64,000 nucleotides of DNA from Metellina segmentata (GCA_947359465.1 OX375881.1:32529742-32593741); one strand, 5' to 3'. Shown: positions 1 to 10,885, counted from the stretch's first letter. Numbers and translations: made by a program. The notes: generated from the letters alone by a model not told the origin.

Positions 1-221
1 ATTGCATTGCTGAGTAGATCAAGTACTTATAATTAGATTTCAAATTGTGTCCTCTCAAAAATAAAAACTAGGTTTGTAAGCAGTTCATTCACAACTTTGA
101 TAATAAACGATTCAGACTCAAATAAAGTGCATCAAATAAAAGGCATGGGAGTAAAACATGTGTAACGTATGGTCGACAAAATTTCAGATATATTGTTTTA
201 TTTATTTAAAAATACTAGCGA

Positions 222-305
222 GCTCCGTCCCCTGCTCGCTATTGCTCGTCAACCCCTGATGATTACTGCGCAGTCATATTTAGTTCGCCTCGCGTCAGAG
301 ACGTT
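222..305 (+). repeat. Fragment of hairpin-rich GC-elevated repeat family
   Basis: A short GC-richer block in AT-rich sequence that resembles the block at 668-775: both contain CCCCTGCTCGCTA, a following CAACCCC, and a short self-complementary run around TGCGCA. It looks like a diverged fragment of the family also seen near 42.1 and 57.9 kb. No coding potential is convincing; the open frame across it is short and has no recognisable domain. Confidence 0.45.
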
Positions 306-667
306 TGAGACAAAAGTCAAGGACGGTTGTAGAGAGCCAGAAGCAGCAGATGATACTGGTTCACCTATCTGGACAGGGGTAATACATATTTTTATACATT
401 GGTGTAACGATGTTAATCTAATTATGTTCATACTGTATATTTTTCTATTGTTTTTGGAATAATAAAAACTTAAATAGCTGTTGGCTGTCTTCTCCTTGTG
501 TACGATTCGTAAATGTTTTCACTCTACCGTTATGAGGCGACGACACTATAGCAGCAATAATAACTAGGAGGGAGATAGAAACAAAATAAAACTTGAATTT
601 TTTTTAAGGCCGATAAGTTCTGCCGAGTTGTATAACAAGTGTATAATGTCATTGAAATTTAAAAGTA

Positions 668-775
668 AACTAGGGGGCCTGCCCCCTGCTCGCTAACGCT
701 CGCCAACCCCCGGAGGATTGCTTCGCAATCCTCATTGGTTCGCTGCGCGAACCTATGATCGCTTCGCTCGCCTCA
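668..775 (+). repeat. Hairpin-rich GC-elevated repeat, best copy on this strand
   Basis: The block consists of consecutive small palindromes: GATTGCTTCGCAATC, GGTTCGCTGCGCGAACC and GCGAGCG/CGCTCGC-type runs. It is preceded by CCCCCTGCTCGCTAACGC. The same word order, partly inverted, recurs at 222-305, 42070-42310 and 57840-58020. It is a dispersed repeat able to form serial hairpins; the class is unknown. Confidence 0.55.
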
Positions 776-1848
776 ATGAAGACATGTGTCCTAGAAATAA
801 GGATTGTTTACAAAATATGTTACCAAAAAAATGTTTTTCAAATCTAAATATGCTGTATTACAGAAAACATATATACAGTATCTCTAAAATCAGAATTCAA
901 ATGAAAACTTTGTGCACATTTTGACTCGAAATGTGAGCGTTGCTTTGGAAATTGAATACCCAGCATGTTGTTTGTGTGTACATTTTCCCAGCACTCAAAC
1001 GACCCACACTTTTTCATTGAGTTTGTTGCCGAAAGTTGTAGTGCAAGCGTCTTGTTGAACTATAATTGTTGGCCCTGAAAAGGACCGTTTTTTAAATGGC
1101 CCTGAAAAGATCCTCCGCTTTCTTTGATTTCTATTATAAACTAACTGCAACAGCTCATTAAAATTTCCTTTTTTTTTCAATAAAATTTCATCCAATAACG
1201 CTATAAATTCAATCGATGCGCGAGACTTCGCGATAAACAAAACAATCGTACAGTGTTGCCGAAACGCGATTACAAATAACGTCTTTTTTGCGTGCCACGT
1301 AAGAGAATTATATATATAGATATGAAGATATATGTATGAAACATTTATCACTAGATGGAAAAATTCAAAATGATATTAAAGCCCAAATTGACTACTTTCT
1401 AACTCTGAAGATTGTAATACGAGAGTGTAAGAAATCGTAGTATGTCAACTCCCGAGATCACTTTGAGTGGACAGGCGCCTGAACCTATTGAAAATGGCAT
1501 GGAATGTGATGACTTCTATAAGATTCTATCAGGAAACATGTATCCAATGTGGCTAAAGATGCCAATGTACCTATTATACTTTCCAGTGATTTCAGTTGTA
1601 ATTAATCGCTTATACACAACATGCAAAGTGAGTCCATCTTGAAGTACATTTTTACACCACCCACTACTCTGGAAAACATTTGTAAAGATTAACCTTTGTA
1701 AGAAACATAGATGTAAATATACTACGAGACACATATATTTCAAACTTCTATAATATCTACATTCAATGAATAAAATTATACTTCACTATTACCACGAAGA
1801 CTTTATTCGTGAAGCACATAACACATTTCTTCCAATAACACAGTAGTT
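776..1848. other. AT-rich sequence, nothing recognised
   Basis: I see only short open frames with biased composition and no domain, no terminal repeats and no tandem structure here. The longest, a minus-strand frame at 995-1351, has no recognisable motif. Confidence 0.5.
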
Positions 1849-1925
1849 CAAAATTACGTGGTATTACCTCAGATCTTTCCCTTCAAGCTCCAGTGTGACG
1901 TTGATTAAATACATACTTACCTCGA
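1849..1925 (+). repeat. Partial SINE (tail half), plus orientation
   Basis: Contains TTCAAAATTACGTGGT, then ATCTTTCCCTTC, then CTCCAGTGTGACGTTGATTAAA, the same order as the distal half of the SINE copies at 20104-20403 and (inverted) 63697-63986. The tRNA-like head is missing. Confidence 0.6.
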
Positions 1926-2484
1926 ATAACGCAAAGACGAATTTATGACTTAACAGTTCCTGCTGTGTCCCCGTACACAACAGACACCATTTTCTAAAAA
2001 TGTTTGAATCGTGATGTTTTGTTTTATACATAAGTTTCGTCTCTGTAATATTTTTTCTGTGTTTGTATTATGATGTTTACGTTGTACAATTGTACTGTCT
2101 TTTTTATACCTCTGTTGTACGATATGTACTTTTAATTTCAGTTCGCTATCTTCAAACTGGAGTTATGTGTTTGTTGTTGACGTGTCCATTTCTGAATCAG
2201 ATGCCATTGGGTGCTTTCTGAATAACTTTGTCTAGGAGGTCGATTATTTTCTTGTTGTAAAGCTGTTTTTCAGGATGCCAATCGAAGGTTTGAAGGGCAA
2301 CTACTATTTGCAGGGAAGATGGATATATGTGTACGATGAGTTCAGCGCACAGACATTTATTACAATATACGCACGTTCTGGTTCGTCACATTTATTTTTC
2401 ATGCCTTTAAAATGTCTTCTCCTCAACCTGGATATTATGGTGTCTTTTATTTATGTTTGACAGTATGCTTAAATAAATAAATTT
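1926..2484. other. AT-rich sequence, nothing recognised
   Basis: No terminal repeats, tandem units or recognisable protein similarity. A short plus-strand frame at 2275-2460 shows no domain. Confidence 0.45.
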
Positions 2485-2565
2485 CTCATCGTCCTAAGAA
2501 TAAGTATTTAGTGTTTCTAAAAATCTGTCAGTTAATGAGTTTCTGCTCTAATAAAAGTTGACGAT
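2485..2565 (+). repeat. Left member of a local direct repeat
   Basis: ATTTCTCATC, AGTGTTTCTAAAAA and GTTAATGAGTTTCTG occur here and again, slightly diverged, at 3470-3565. The two copies flank the Tc1 element at 2666-3237. Confidence 0.5.
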
Positions 2566-2665
2566 TGTCAAGTTGTACGGAGATTTTCATTTGTCTGATG
2601 TTTTATTGGCCAAAAACAATTCATCCATACCTTTGTAAAATTTCAAATTTTGATTAGAAATTTAG

Positions 2666-3237
2666 TATACTACCCTACAATAATGGACCGGACAGAAAGA
2701 TGTGATGATATAAGGGAAATAATACATGCTTTAATATGGGGATGGTCTCCCTCGTGCTGCATTTACGCTAGCAACCCTTTTGGGTACACTTTCAACAAGG
2801 TTTTGATACACACCTATGGATATTTGTGTCCATTCCTGCTGCAAGGAAGTCGCCAGCTCAGCTGTAGATTTCGGACGTGGTTCCTTGTTCCGTAAGCGTC
2901 ACTCTATCTCGTACCACCAATGCTCTAAGGGGCTTAGGTCGAGACTCCGAGCAAGCCCGGGAAGACGTTTTACATCCATATCTCGATAGCACTGCTTGAC
3001 GGAGGCTGCAACATGATATGCAGCGTTGTCATAAGTAACATTCGTTCATTTCATCAAATTGCCAAAGCGTACTACGAACCTGATTGTCCAAAATGTTCAT
3101 GTATGCGTCTTCGTTCAATTGACCAGGAACAACATGCAAAGATCCCAGGTCATACCACGAAAAACACCCCCAAACAAGTAGTAGTCAGATTTCATGCAAA
3201 TACGCTGGCGTCCAGTTCATTATAGTAGGGTAGTGTA
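2666..3237 (-). mobile_element. Non-autonomous Tc1-like element, 572 bp
   Basis: It is bounded by TA and by near-perfect terminal inverted repeats of about 26 bp: TATACTACCCTACAATAATG at the left, and the complement of TACACTACCCTACTATAATG at the right. Full Tc1-like elements are usually about 1.2-1.7 kb, so most of the interior, including the transposase N-terminus, is lost. What remains on the minus strand is the decayed C-terminal third of a transposase. The same family occurs at 7318-7893, sharing nearly the whole length, so the deletion predates amplification and this is a MITE-like derivative. Confidence 0.85.
2700..3215 (-). pseudogene. Tc1-like transposase C-terminal relic
   Basis: Read on the minus strand, the sequence matches the copy at 7460-7874, which encodes [11 protein letters not shown], a LPTLW segment, FQND and SPDLSPLEH, all hallmarks of the C-terminal catalytic half of Tc1-like DDE transposases. 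In this copy the frame is broken in several places, for example around the second catalytic aspartate region near 3010-3050. It lacks the paired-like helix-turn-helix DNA-binding domain entirely and cannot make an active enzyme. It lies inside the inverted repeats of the 2666-3237 element and its reading starts inside one of them. Identification rests on alignment by eye to the better copy. Confidence 0.7.
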
Positions 3238-3469
3238 TTTCGCACTAGGTTGGTAGGTTGGTATATGTCCGTTTATTGACGCAAAGACAATATTCGGTCA
3301 AGCGACACCATAAAACATCAAGTAGATGACCTTACTCACGGTGAAAGATTTACTGACACAGTCAACAGAAAGAAATACTAATAGACAGGTATCAACCCTG
3401 TACCACCTACAACTACCAATTTGCATATCGATAGTGCTATATATCTATGTAAAAACAATCACTATGTGA

Positions 3470-3565
3470 TGATGCATTTCTCATCATCATAAAAGTAGGC
3501 ATTCAGTGTCTTTGAAAAGATGTTTGTTAATGGGTTTCTGATTTAATTTATGTAAATTATTGTCG
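3470..3565 (+). repeat. Right member of a local direct repeat
   Basis: Diverged copy of 2485-2565, sharing ATTTCTCATCATC, AGTGTCTTTGAAAAGAT and GTTAATGGGTTTCTG. The interval between the copies (3238-3469) is otherwise featureless. Confidence 0.5.
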
Positions 3566-3628
3566 AGAATAATCACGGAATCCGCTTCCAACTCTTCGAG
3601 TATCACGAGATTTTTATATATATTTTAA

Positions 3629-4519
3629 GGGGGTCCTAGACACATCAGGAAAATGTTTTTATTGATTAATTTAAAATTTTGAATTTTTTTTGTCCTGATT
3701 ACCCCCATCTAACTAATAAACAAAAACACAACACGAAAATTTTCAAATTTTTTTTTTTAAATATAAATTATATTTTTTTGAAAAAAGAAAGGTTATTTTA
3801 ATTTGCTAAAACTTAAAATGTTCTTTGTTAATTTTCAAAATTCTTCCAGTAAATTATTCACAAATTTTTAACTTTAAATCTGATTCAGCAAATTTAAAAA
3901 AATAAATTCATTAAAAAATAATAAATATTTGAATAAAAACTTCTAAAACTTTTAAGACACTTTAAAAAAAAATTTATTTTTAAAAGTAAATATTAGTTTT
4001 AAATTTGCTGAGTCAAGATTAAAGTATAACGTCTGAAAAAGATGTATTCCAAATTTCAACCCTTTAACTTTATCGGTTCTTGACTTATAACAATTTGAAT
4101 ACAGGAAATCTTGAAAAATTGTATCATGGAGAAAAACGCATTTAAAGTTTTAAAGACAGATTTACAATTAATAAAATGTTTAAATACACTTTAAGAGCAT
4201 CCAGATGAGTATCTAACTCCTCCTTTCCTCTTAAATCTTTGGTTTAGTTTGATTTTTGCAAGTTATACCTTTTTTCTGCAAAGTTTAAAGGCCTCCATTG
4301 ACTTAAATAATGTCTTTCACAGATGTAGTTGCCATGACACCAGCTGTCTGAGTGTTAGATTTTCAAAACAACGAACCACAAAATTAATTCTATATCTCGT
4401 TCTAATTAAGATAGAAACATGTATCAGATGTCATTTTAAGCAGAAAAACACAGATAATTTTTTAATATATATATAATTTTTTTTCCGAAAATTTGACGAT
4501 TTTTGTGTCCCGGACTCCC
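3629..4519. mobile_element. TTAA-target DNA element with inverted ends (Kolobok- or piggyBac-like), 891 bp
   Basis: TTAA precedes it (3625-3628) and follows it (4520-4523). The left end reads GGGGGTCCTAGACACA and the complement of the right end reads GGGAGTCCGGGACACAAAAA, giving inverted repeats of about 16-18 bp with few mismatches. The interior is very AT-rich with poly-A and poly-T runs and no transposase, so it is non-autonomous. TTAA targets are used by piggyBac and Kolobok superfamilies; ends beginning with GGGGGTC are more reminiscent of Kolobok, but superfamily assignment is inference. Confidence 0.65.
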
Positions 4520-4744
4520 TTAACCTTACCTTTTCGCCACAGCCTATTTGGTTGTAACAATCCTGTATATATTCATATTGAATACAGCTAAAACGATAGA
4601 AGTCTTTGAGTTTCATAAAAAATTATGATCGCCCTCAAAACCTTTCTGTCGTATAACCCTTGGGTACCACTTGATTTATAGAATAGTGTAGTTTCGCTTT
4701 TTCCCTACTCAACATATTGTGACTAAGGGAAGGTAGATATGTAT

Positions 4745-5045
4745 CGTGGCACACTATAGCAACACAGCAGGCTATTGGCGACGGTCCGGGATCAAACCCC
4801 AAGAGGAAGATTCCAGGATAGAATTACGTAATTTTGATCCACTGTCTGATGACGAGGTCATACCTGAACTTGTACCCACTCTCAAAACTTCCATACCACG
4901 CCAGCGCCAGGATATTCGAGGCCACGACAAATTTGAAATGCATCAGCCTCATTTTTACACGATGGACGTTGTTTGGATTCGAACTTGCAACCCTCGGTTT
5001 GCAAATCCGTTACTTTTACATCAGGGCTTCCCTCTTACAGCACAA
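4745..5045 (-). repeat. tRNA-derived SINE, near full length, minus orientation
   Basis: Reads GCACACTATAGCAACACAGC, GGCGACGGTCCGGGATCAAA, then GATGACGAGGTCA, CACGCCAGCG and GAGGCCACGAC. The tRNA-like head is at the right: on the minus strand the word AAGTTCGAATCC (4975-4986) matches a Pol III B box. About eleven further copies or fragments occur in the window in both orientations. Transcription would run leftwards from an internal promoter. Confidence 0.75.
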
Positions 5046-5729
5046 CGTTAAATTGACAAAGCTTCGAATCGGACATTCATATTTTTACCCACAAACATTT
5101 ATTAAACGGAAAACCTGCTCCATTATGTTCTACTTGCCATCAAGTATTATCAGTAAGACACATTTTGACATAATGTTCCATTTTTAGCAACTATAGACTG
5201 ATTCAATTTGGTGTTCAACTTCTTAACTTAAGAGACCTCTTGGTGGATCCGAATCACAAAAACTTCTTTTTATTCCTTTCTGACTTTGGTTTTATAAATC
5301 ATATATAGCTTTTATTTGATATAAGTGTAGTTTTGCAAACATGTTATGTGCTTAACCATCTCATCGTTAAAAATATAGACCTTTTAATATAGACAACGTT
5401 TGGCGTAGTTTGGCCAGATCTGGCCCTTGCGCCATAAAAAACCTCTAAACCAAACCCGCTTACTGCTCTGACTAAGAGATATCGATTAGTTGTCAAAATT
5501 CTTGCAAAAAAGTTCTTTTCGACCCGAATACCGCTAAAATTCGAAATAAACCTTTATATTTCATAAGAAAGAATTAAAACAGCCCTCAAATGCCTACTAT
5601 TATTTTAACCCTGTGACTGTCACGAGGTTTCTATTTGTATTGCTTTTACTCAATCATCACACACATAATGACAAAATAACCACATTTCTTTGTTGAGAGA
5701 ATGATAGGAAAAAATTTCATTGGCCACGA
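5046..5729. other. AT-rich sequence, nothing assigned
   Basis: No terminal repeats or domains. A block around 5397-5440 (GTTTGGCCAGATCTGGCC) is locally palindromic, but I could not tie it to another copy in this window. Confidence 0.4.
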
Positions 5730-6320
5730 AGATCAAAACTGGTAAGTAGGCATACAAAGAAGACTGCACGCTTCAAAACGTATATATGCGTGCGAACCCC
5801 TCAGCTGATCAAGTGGTGGCTGTGATACCTCCGCCATCGAAATTCCACTCATAGCTTTCCAATATTTTGAGATTCGGTTCGTAACCCTAAATTTCGCATC
5901 AGGACTAAACACCACCCGGATCACTAAATAAATACCCTGTCCTGCGAATGTATAAATCTCGTTGGCAGAGTTAAAGACCCGTGTCCCATCCTTCCGTAAT
6001 GCACACCTCATCGTTCGAGACCGCCATAAATCCGCGGTGCACCAGGTATATTAGGTCCACATTCCGTGATTTAAGCCTTCCCGACTAAGACAATAATGGC
6101 TAAACTTCCAAAAAGTTGCCCCTCACATCATTTATACCGCTGTTTCCTCCACGAACAAGATTGCCTACTCAGCCCCCTTATCCCGGCATCGTAAGTCACC
6201 CCCTGATCTATTATGAGGCGAGCGCACAAAAATTGAGGGGGCAAACAGCCGGGGTGGTCGAACTCGGAACAACGCTGGTGATTACGGAGGAAGTCATGAA
6301 AGTTGAATAATTGTCCCTCG
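5730..6320. other. GC-richer block of unknown nature
   Basis: This stretch is visibly GC-richer than its surroundings and holds a 92-codon minus-strand frame (5733-6011) and a 64-codon plus-strand frame (6116-6310). Neither has a recognisable domain. It could be a decayed retroelement or its long terminal repeat, or a non-coding host block. No second copy is present in the window to define its ends. Confidence 0.35.
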
Positions 6321-6689
6321 AGGCTAGAAAGAGGTTAAGCAGTCACGCCCTCTTGTGGTCAGTATCGGTACTTGTTTGGGGTGTTCTGTCCTCATGGTGA
6401 AGATCAATGGGGATCGGTGCTAGGGGTGAGGGAAATTGAGTAGCCGTTATTAATTACTGTCCCGGTTTTTTCTGGAGATTAACTCTTAATGTGGGAGATG
6501 AAGAAAAATAAGAAAGTTGCTTAAGGGACTTAGATTTAAGTGGCGGAGGATAAATGGTTTAATTTTAGTATACGTTGTCATGACTACCATTTATCTTTAA
6601 TGGTGTTTACATGTTTTTTTTATGTATTATAATAGAACGGCCTGGGCATTTTTTAGTCTTTTTTTACCGCTATATTTTATAAACCTCCA

Positions 6690-7130
6690 AGGGGTTTCGA
6701 AGAGGTATCTGGTCCATCAAGTTCTAACTAATTTTGATAACGAGGAGATATCTCGTCATAAAGATGTTGCTGATATTTGATGGTGGATATCTATTCAGTT
6801 TTATTCTCATGCCAAGGTACCCGCATGTAAAGTTATGTCCAATTTTGATATCGACCAGATATTCCGTCATCAAGATATTGCTAAGATTTGGATGATGATG
6901 ATATATCTCGTCATGAAGAATATTGCTGATGTAATGACGGTAATCAGATCACGATCTAGTCGTTTTCTTCCAATGACGCGATATATCGTCCATCAAGTTA
7001 TGGTCAATTTTACTAATGACGTCCTATCTCGTCACCGAAGATAGCGCCTGATTTATGCTGATGAGATCAAGATTTGCTAAGTTTTGATAATGACGAAATA
7101 CCCCGTCGTGACAACCAGCAAGAGGATTGA
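6690..7130 (+). repeat. Palindromic repeat family, longest array
   Basis: A run of imperfect units of roughly 45-65 bp, each centred on variants of the 16-bp palindrome GACGAGATATCTCGTC and joined by CATCAAGTT and AATTTTGCTAATGACG-type linkers. Examples are GAGGAGATATCTCGTC near 6741, ATATATCTCGTCATGAAG near 6901 and CGCGATATATCGTCCATCAA near 6977. The right side ends at CAACCAGCAAGAGGATT, comparable with CAATCACCAGGAGGACT at the end of the 11975-12235 copy. Further copies are at 20452-20620 and 42768-43130. No coding potential; class unknown. Confidence 0.65.
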
Positions 7131-7317
7131 TGAGTTTAACACTTTAATTGGCTATATGCTGAAAGAATGAGTTAAAAAATTTAACTGATCGCATTAGGGA
7201 TTGAAAATTGAATGCTAGTTATTGGAAATATAGGAAAGTTAATTCAGCATCTCCGGAATATTGACCTTATCTTGATCTCATCTTCAAAGAAATACTGTCA
7301 ATATCCTGATGATTAGA
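7131..7317. other. Unassigned spacer
   Basis: AT-rich sequence between the palindromic repeat and the Tc1-like element; nothing recognised. Confidence 0.4.
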
Positions 7318-7893
7318 TACACTACCCTACAATAATGGACCGGACAGAAAGATGTGATGGTATAAGGGAAATAATACATGCTTTAATAGGGGGATGTTCT
7401 CCCACGTGCTGCATTTACACTAGCAACCCTTTTGGGTATACTTTCAACAAGGTTTTAATACACACCTATGGATATTTCTGTCCATTCCCGCTGCAAGGAA
7501 GTCGCCAGCTCAGCTGTAGATTTCAGACGTGGTTCCTTGTTCCGTAAGCGTCACTCTATCTCGTACCACCAATGCTCTAAGGGGCTTAGGTCGGGACTCC
7601 GAGCAAGCCAGGGAAGACGTTTTACATCCATATCTCAATACCACTGGTTGACAGAGGCTGCAACTTGACACGGAGCGCTGTCGTTCTGGAAGTAGCATTT
7701 GTCCATTCTATAAAATTGCCAGAGCGTAGGAAGAACCTGATTGTCTAAAATGTTCATGTAGGCGTCGGAGTTTAATTGACTAGGAACAACATGTAAATCT
7801 GCCAGGCCATACCACGAAAAACACCCCCAAACAAGTAGTCGGATGTTATGCAAATACGCTGGCGTCCGGTCCATTATTGTAAAGTAAGGTCAA
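7318..7893 (-). mobile_element. Non-autonomous Tc1-like element, second copy of the 2666-3237 family
   Basis: The left end TACACTACCCTACAATAATG is intact. The right end keeps the inner part of the inverted repeat (CCGGTCCATTATTGTA) but the last dozen bases have diverged. The internal sequence is collinear with the first copy, with scattered substitutions, so the two are independent insertions of one deleted family. Confidence 0.8.
7460..7874 (-). pseudogene. Tc1-like transposase C-terminal half (relic)
   Basis: The open minus-strand part (7635-7874) reads [17 protein letters not shown], then [19 protein letters not shown] and [12 protein letters not shown]; a stop follows NQWY, and the frame then continues with LPWLARSPDLSPLEH. 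This is the catalytic C-terminal half of a Tc1-like transposase (cut-and-paste DDE enzyme acting in the nucleus on TA-flanked inverted repeats). The second D sits in FQND and the third residue in SPLEH, with 34 residues between, as in Tc1 DD34E enzymes. The first D and the DNA-binding domain are missing. The frame begins inside the terminal inverted repeat because the N-terminal half was deleted. Confidence 0.8.
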
Positions 7894-8079
7894 TTTAAAC
7901 GTCATTGGTCAAACTTTGATGGAGGAGACATCGAATCCACTTGCACGGTTAAGTACATCTGCACAGTATACATAAATTCAGAATACCCTCTAACATATTT
8001 ATTGCTCAGACGCATTGACAGTTAAAATAATGTAAGTCATTCAATAAAAACAATCTAATAAATGTATGTAGAGGGTATT

Positions 8080-8185
8080 TAAATTAACGTCGCACAGTGA
8101 GCATCACTCCGTGATATTGGTGACTGTATGGTATCAAACCCGCGAGATCCCAGGACAACACCACGTAATTTTGAACCACACAATC
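8080..8185 (-). repeat. Partial SINE, minus orientation, tail half
   Basis: Contains AAATTAACGTCGCACAGTG, ATTGGTGACTGTATGGTATC, AGGACAACACCACGTAATTT and TGAACCAC in the order of the other copies, then diverges before the tRNA-like head. Confidence 0.6.
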
Positions 8186-9741
8186 CAATAAATATATTAT
8201 TTAGATAAACACTATGTACAGTATAATGAGTCAATGATCAATAAAGTAGCGTCGAGATTTCAATGGGATTACACCAACTAAATCTTTCGTGGTTAAAAAA
8301 CTATACTGTTAATAAAAATGGTGCCCATGCCATCTTACACCCCTCAAAGTGTTAACATGCATAACGTTACCTGTTTTCTTCTAGACCATATGTAAGCACA
8401 CATCAGCGTATTAATTCAGATAAATTTTTATTGGGATGGAAATTCCTAAGCTACACATAAAGAAAGGAATTGCAATGGCACCATAAGCCAACAAAGGTTC
8501 ACTGGTTTGAATGCTATAGACGCTAGGTCCATATTTGGTCGATATGTGCCAAACACGAAACAAGTAACGTAAGTTATGGACATATAGACCCAAGAAAATC
8601 TTTAATGACACAGAAGAGATTTAGATATCCGGTAAGAATCGAACCAAGTGATGATAACACCCCAAGCAAGGTGAAAATATAATACATAAAAAATAAATTC
8701 AAAAATTAATGCTTCCAATTGTTGCTTTGTGGGTGAAAATGCCTTTACTTGAAGATATATTCACATTCCTTATCTTACATTGATGGATCTAAATTGCCGA
8801 AGTATAATTCAGCGCTATTAGTTGAATTCGTTAGCATTGAAACATTGCATTAAAGGTTAATTACCTACGTACGGTGTGTGTATGTTTAAGCTTTCTGAAA
8901 AAGCTTTGCAAGTTATTTACTATTATGGAGTACATTCATTGGATTGTGATATGAAAAATAAAAAGGTTTGTTTCAGTCGCTCTAAGGTTAATATTTACTA
9001 CACGAGAGATAATTAGACCGGAACATACGGCTTACGATAAAAAAGGAGAAAGAAAGTACAGGATAAAAATAACGGAGGAGATTACTGTTACGAGAAGCTT
9101 TATTGAAGATCGTAATAGCAGTTTGTGAGTTCGGTGTTCTGATTACATCAGGTAAGATGACTGATTTTTTATCCCTTGGTGAATACAAATAAGGATCAAA
9201 TTTTAAAAGTGCTGTGTTAATAAGACATTTTTCAGACTTCGAACAAATTAGTGGACGCTCAAAAGAAAAAGTATTATCATAAGTCAGTGCTACAGAGATA
9301 AAGCTATAGCTTATGTGGATCAGACGCAACTAAAAACTTGTATTTCGAAGCGAACTTTGGTGCTTCAAAAATAGATAAGTAAAGAAAGTATGTGGGTAAA
9401 ATTCATAAAAATTTAATTAATATTTTATTATTTAAAATATTCTAATGTGGAACACGATAATAATGTTTAAATTCGAAACTAATCCTTGAAGTTTTTTAAA
9501 TTGCCCGTTTTGAATAAAATTCTCAAAGGTGTACTTCTTTAGGGACACAGATGGATGCCATTTTTATTGAAATATTATTGATTTATATTAGAACTATTTC
9601 GATCTAGAATTAATTATTCGAACTACAAATAGAATGAGAATCAACTTGAAAGCAAGTTTTCTATTGAAAAAGGAAACCATAAAAAAATTAAGAATTCAGA
9701 AATAAAAGAGCAGACTTGTTGAAGTATAGCAAGTCTAAGTC
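8186..9741. other. AT-rich sequence, nothing recognised
   Basis: Only short open frames; the minus-strand frames at 8411-8611 and 8988-9329 have no domain I recognise and are not supported by neighbouring splice signals or repeats. Confidence 0.45.
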
Positions 9742-9980
9742 ATGTAATTGATCTTCAATTTATTATTTCGAATGATACATTTAGACGTTTTCTTAAAAGC
9801 AAAATAACGTCAATGTACTATTTCAAATGGTAAAATTATACGCTTCCTTATCCTTATATGAAGTAATCTATCTTTAATAAAGTTACAATTTCAAATCACA
9901 CATTTAGATACTTTCTTGAAAGAAGTAATTGATCGTTAAGTTCCTATTAAACCGATACATTTAGATTCCTTCACTTAAAC
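9742..9980 (+). repeat. Diverged tandem repeat of ~60 bp
   Basis: About four imperfect units containing GTAATTGATCTTYAATTT, an ATTTCAAATGATACATTTAGA segment and TTTCTT.AAAAG. Starts are near 9742, 9811, 9866 and 9928. A fifth, detached unit is at 10886-10950. Confidence 0.55.
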
Positions 9981-10440
9981 AAAGCTGGTGTCGCCTTGGT
10001 AAAGTGGATTTGTCAGCTGCGTTAGCCACCATATATTAAATATGAAAGTATTGTGCAATAGTAACCTTTTTATGGACCCGTTATCATGTAACGCAAACTA
10101 TTCGTAACATGACGCTGAGTCTATTTTCGTTTTCCAAATAAAAATAAACATTGCACTTCTGATTTTCCCATGAGGTGTGAGATTTTGCACACCGATAAAA
10201 AAAACATCCATCCATTGAACCATCATGTAATTGGTCTGCCTGAAATAGTAGCAGACTTTGACATTTTCACCACTTTTGTTGTCATCCTATGGAAGTAAGG
10301 ATTTACTCACATAACCTGTCATACGATGTTATATCGCCAATCGTGGTGATAAGATGCCAAATCTTACAACCAATTTGTTACAGAGCATTCACGTGATTAC
10401 TTGTCGTAGTGTTGGTCACACATTTTGAAGCCCGTACCAA
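9981..10440. other. Unassigned sequence splitting a tandem array
   Basis: The sequence between the fourth and fifth ~60-bp units (9981-10885) interrupts the array. This half shows no gene or terminal repeats. Confidence 0.4.
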
Positions 10441-10722
10441 GGGCAATGTTCATTGTGTGCTTGCATTTAACGTCTATCTCAGTAATGGCAATAACGGACA
10501 ATGGCAATTCATTGTGTGCTTGCATTTAACGTCTATCTCAGTAATGGCAATAATGGACAGTGGTAATTAATTGTGAGCTTGCATTTAACGTCTATCTCAG
10601 TAATGGCAATAAGGGACAGTGGCAATTCATTGTGTGCTTGCATTTAACGTCTATCTCAGTAATGGCAATAATGGGCAGTGGCAATTCATTGTGTGCTTGC
10701 ATTTAACGTCTGTCTCAGTAAC
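10441..10722 (+). repeat. Tandem repeat, 59-bp period, nearly five copies
   Basis: CATTGTGTGCTTGCATTTAA starts at 10451, 10510, 10569 (diverged), 10628 and 10687, a regular 59-bp period. Each unit also carries CGTCTATCTCAGTAATGGCA and ATAATGGACAGTGGCAATT. Copies are highly similar throughout, with no unique spacers, so it is a minisatellite and not a CRISPR array. Confidence 0.9.
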
Positions 10723-10885
10723 CTAAGAGTTGAAGATGGCGCGGGTTGATTCCTCCCTGTATGTATTTCTCCCTTCAGTGTCAGTAAAGCTTTCTTTGTG
10801 TGTGTAAGTGCAGTCACGTGACGTTGTTTGATACAATCTGACACAATCTGGCAATTGGAGCTTAAAGCCAACACCCAACTTAAAT

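Noticed and set aside
995..1351. A 118-codon minus-strand frame
   Set aside because: Low-complexity hydrophobic and basic peptide with no motif, in AT-rich sequence; chance opening is likely.
5397..5450. A locally palindromic GTTTGGCCAGATCTGGCC block thought to be another repeat family
   Set aside because: I found no second copy in the window and could not define ends.
5733..6011. A 92-codon minus-strand frame considered as a host exon
   Set aside because: No recognisable domain, no clear splice signals at its limits and no continuation nearby; it is left as part of an unassigned GC-richer block.
10441..10722. Evenly spaced repeats suggestive of a CRISPR array
   Set aside because: The 59-bp units are contiguous with no unique spacers, and the genome is eukaryotic. 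It is a minisatellite.
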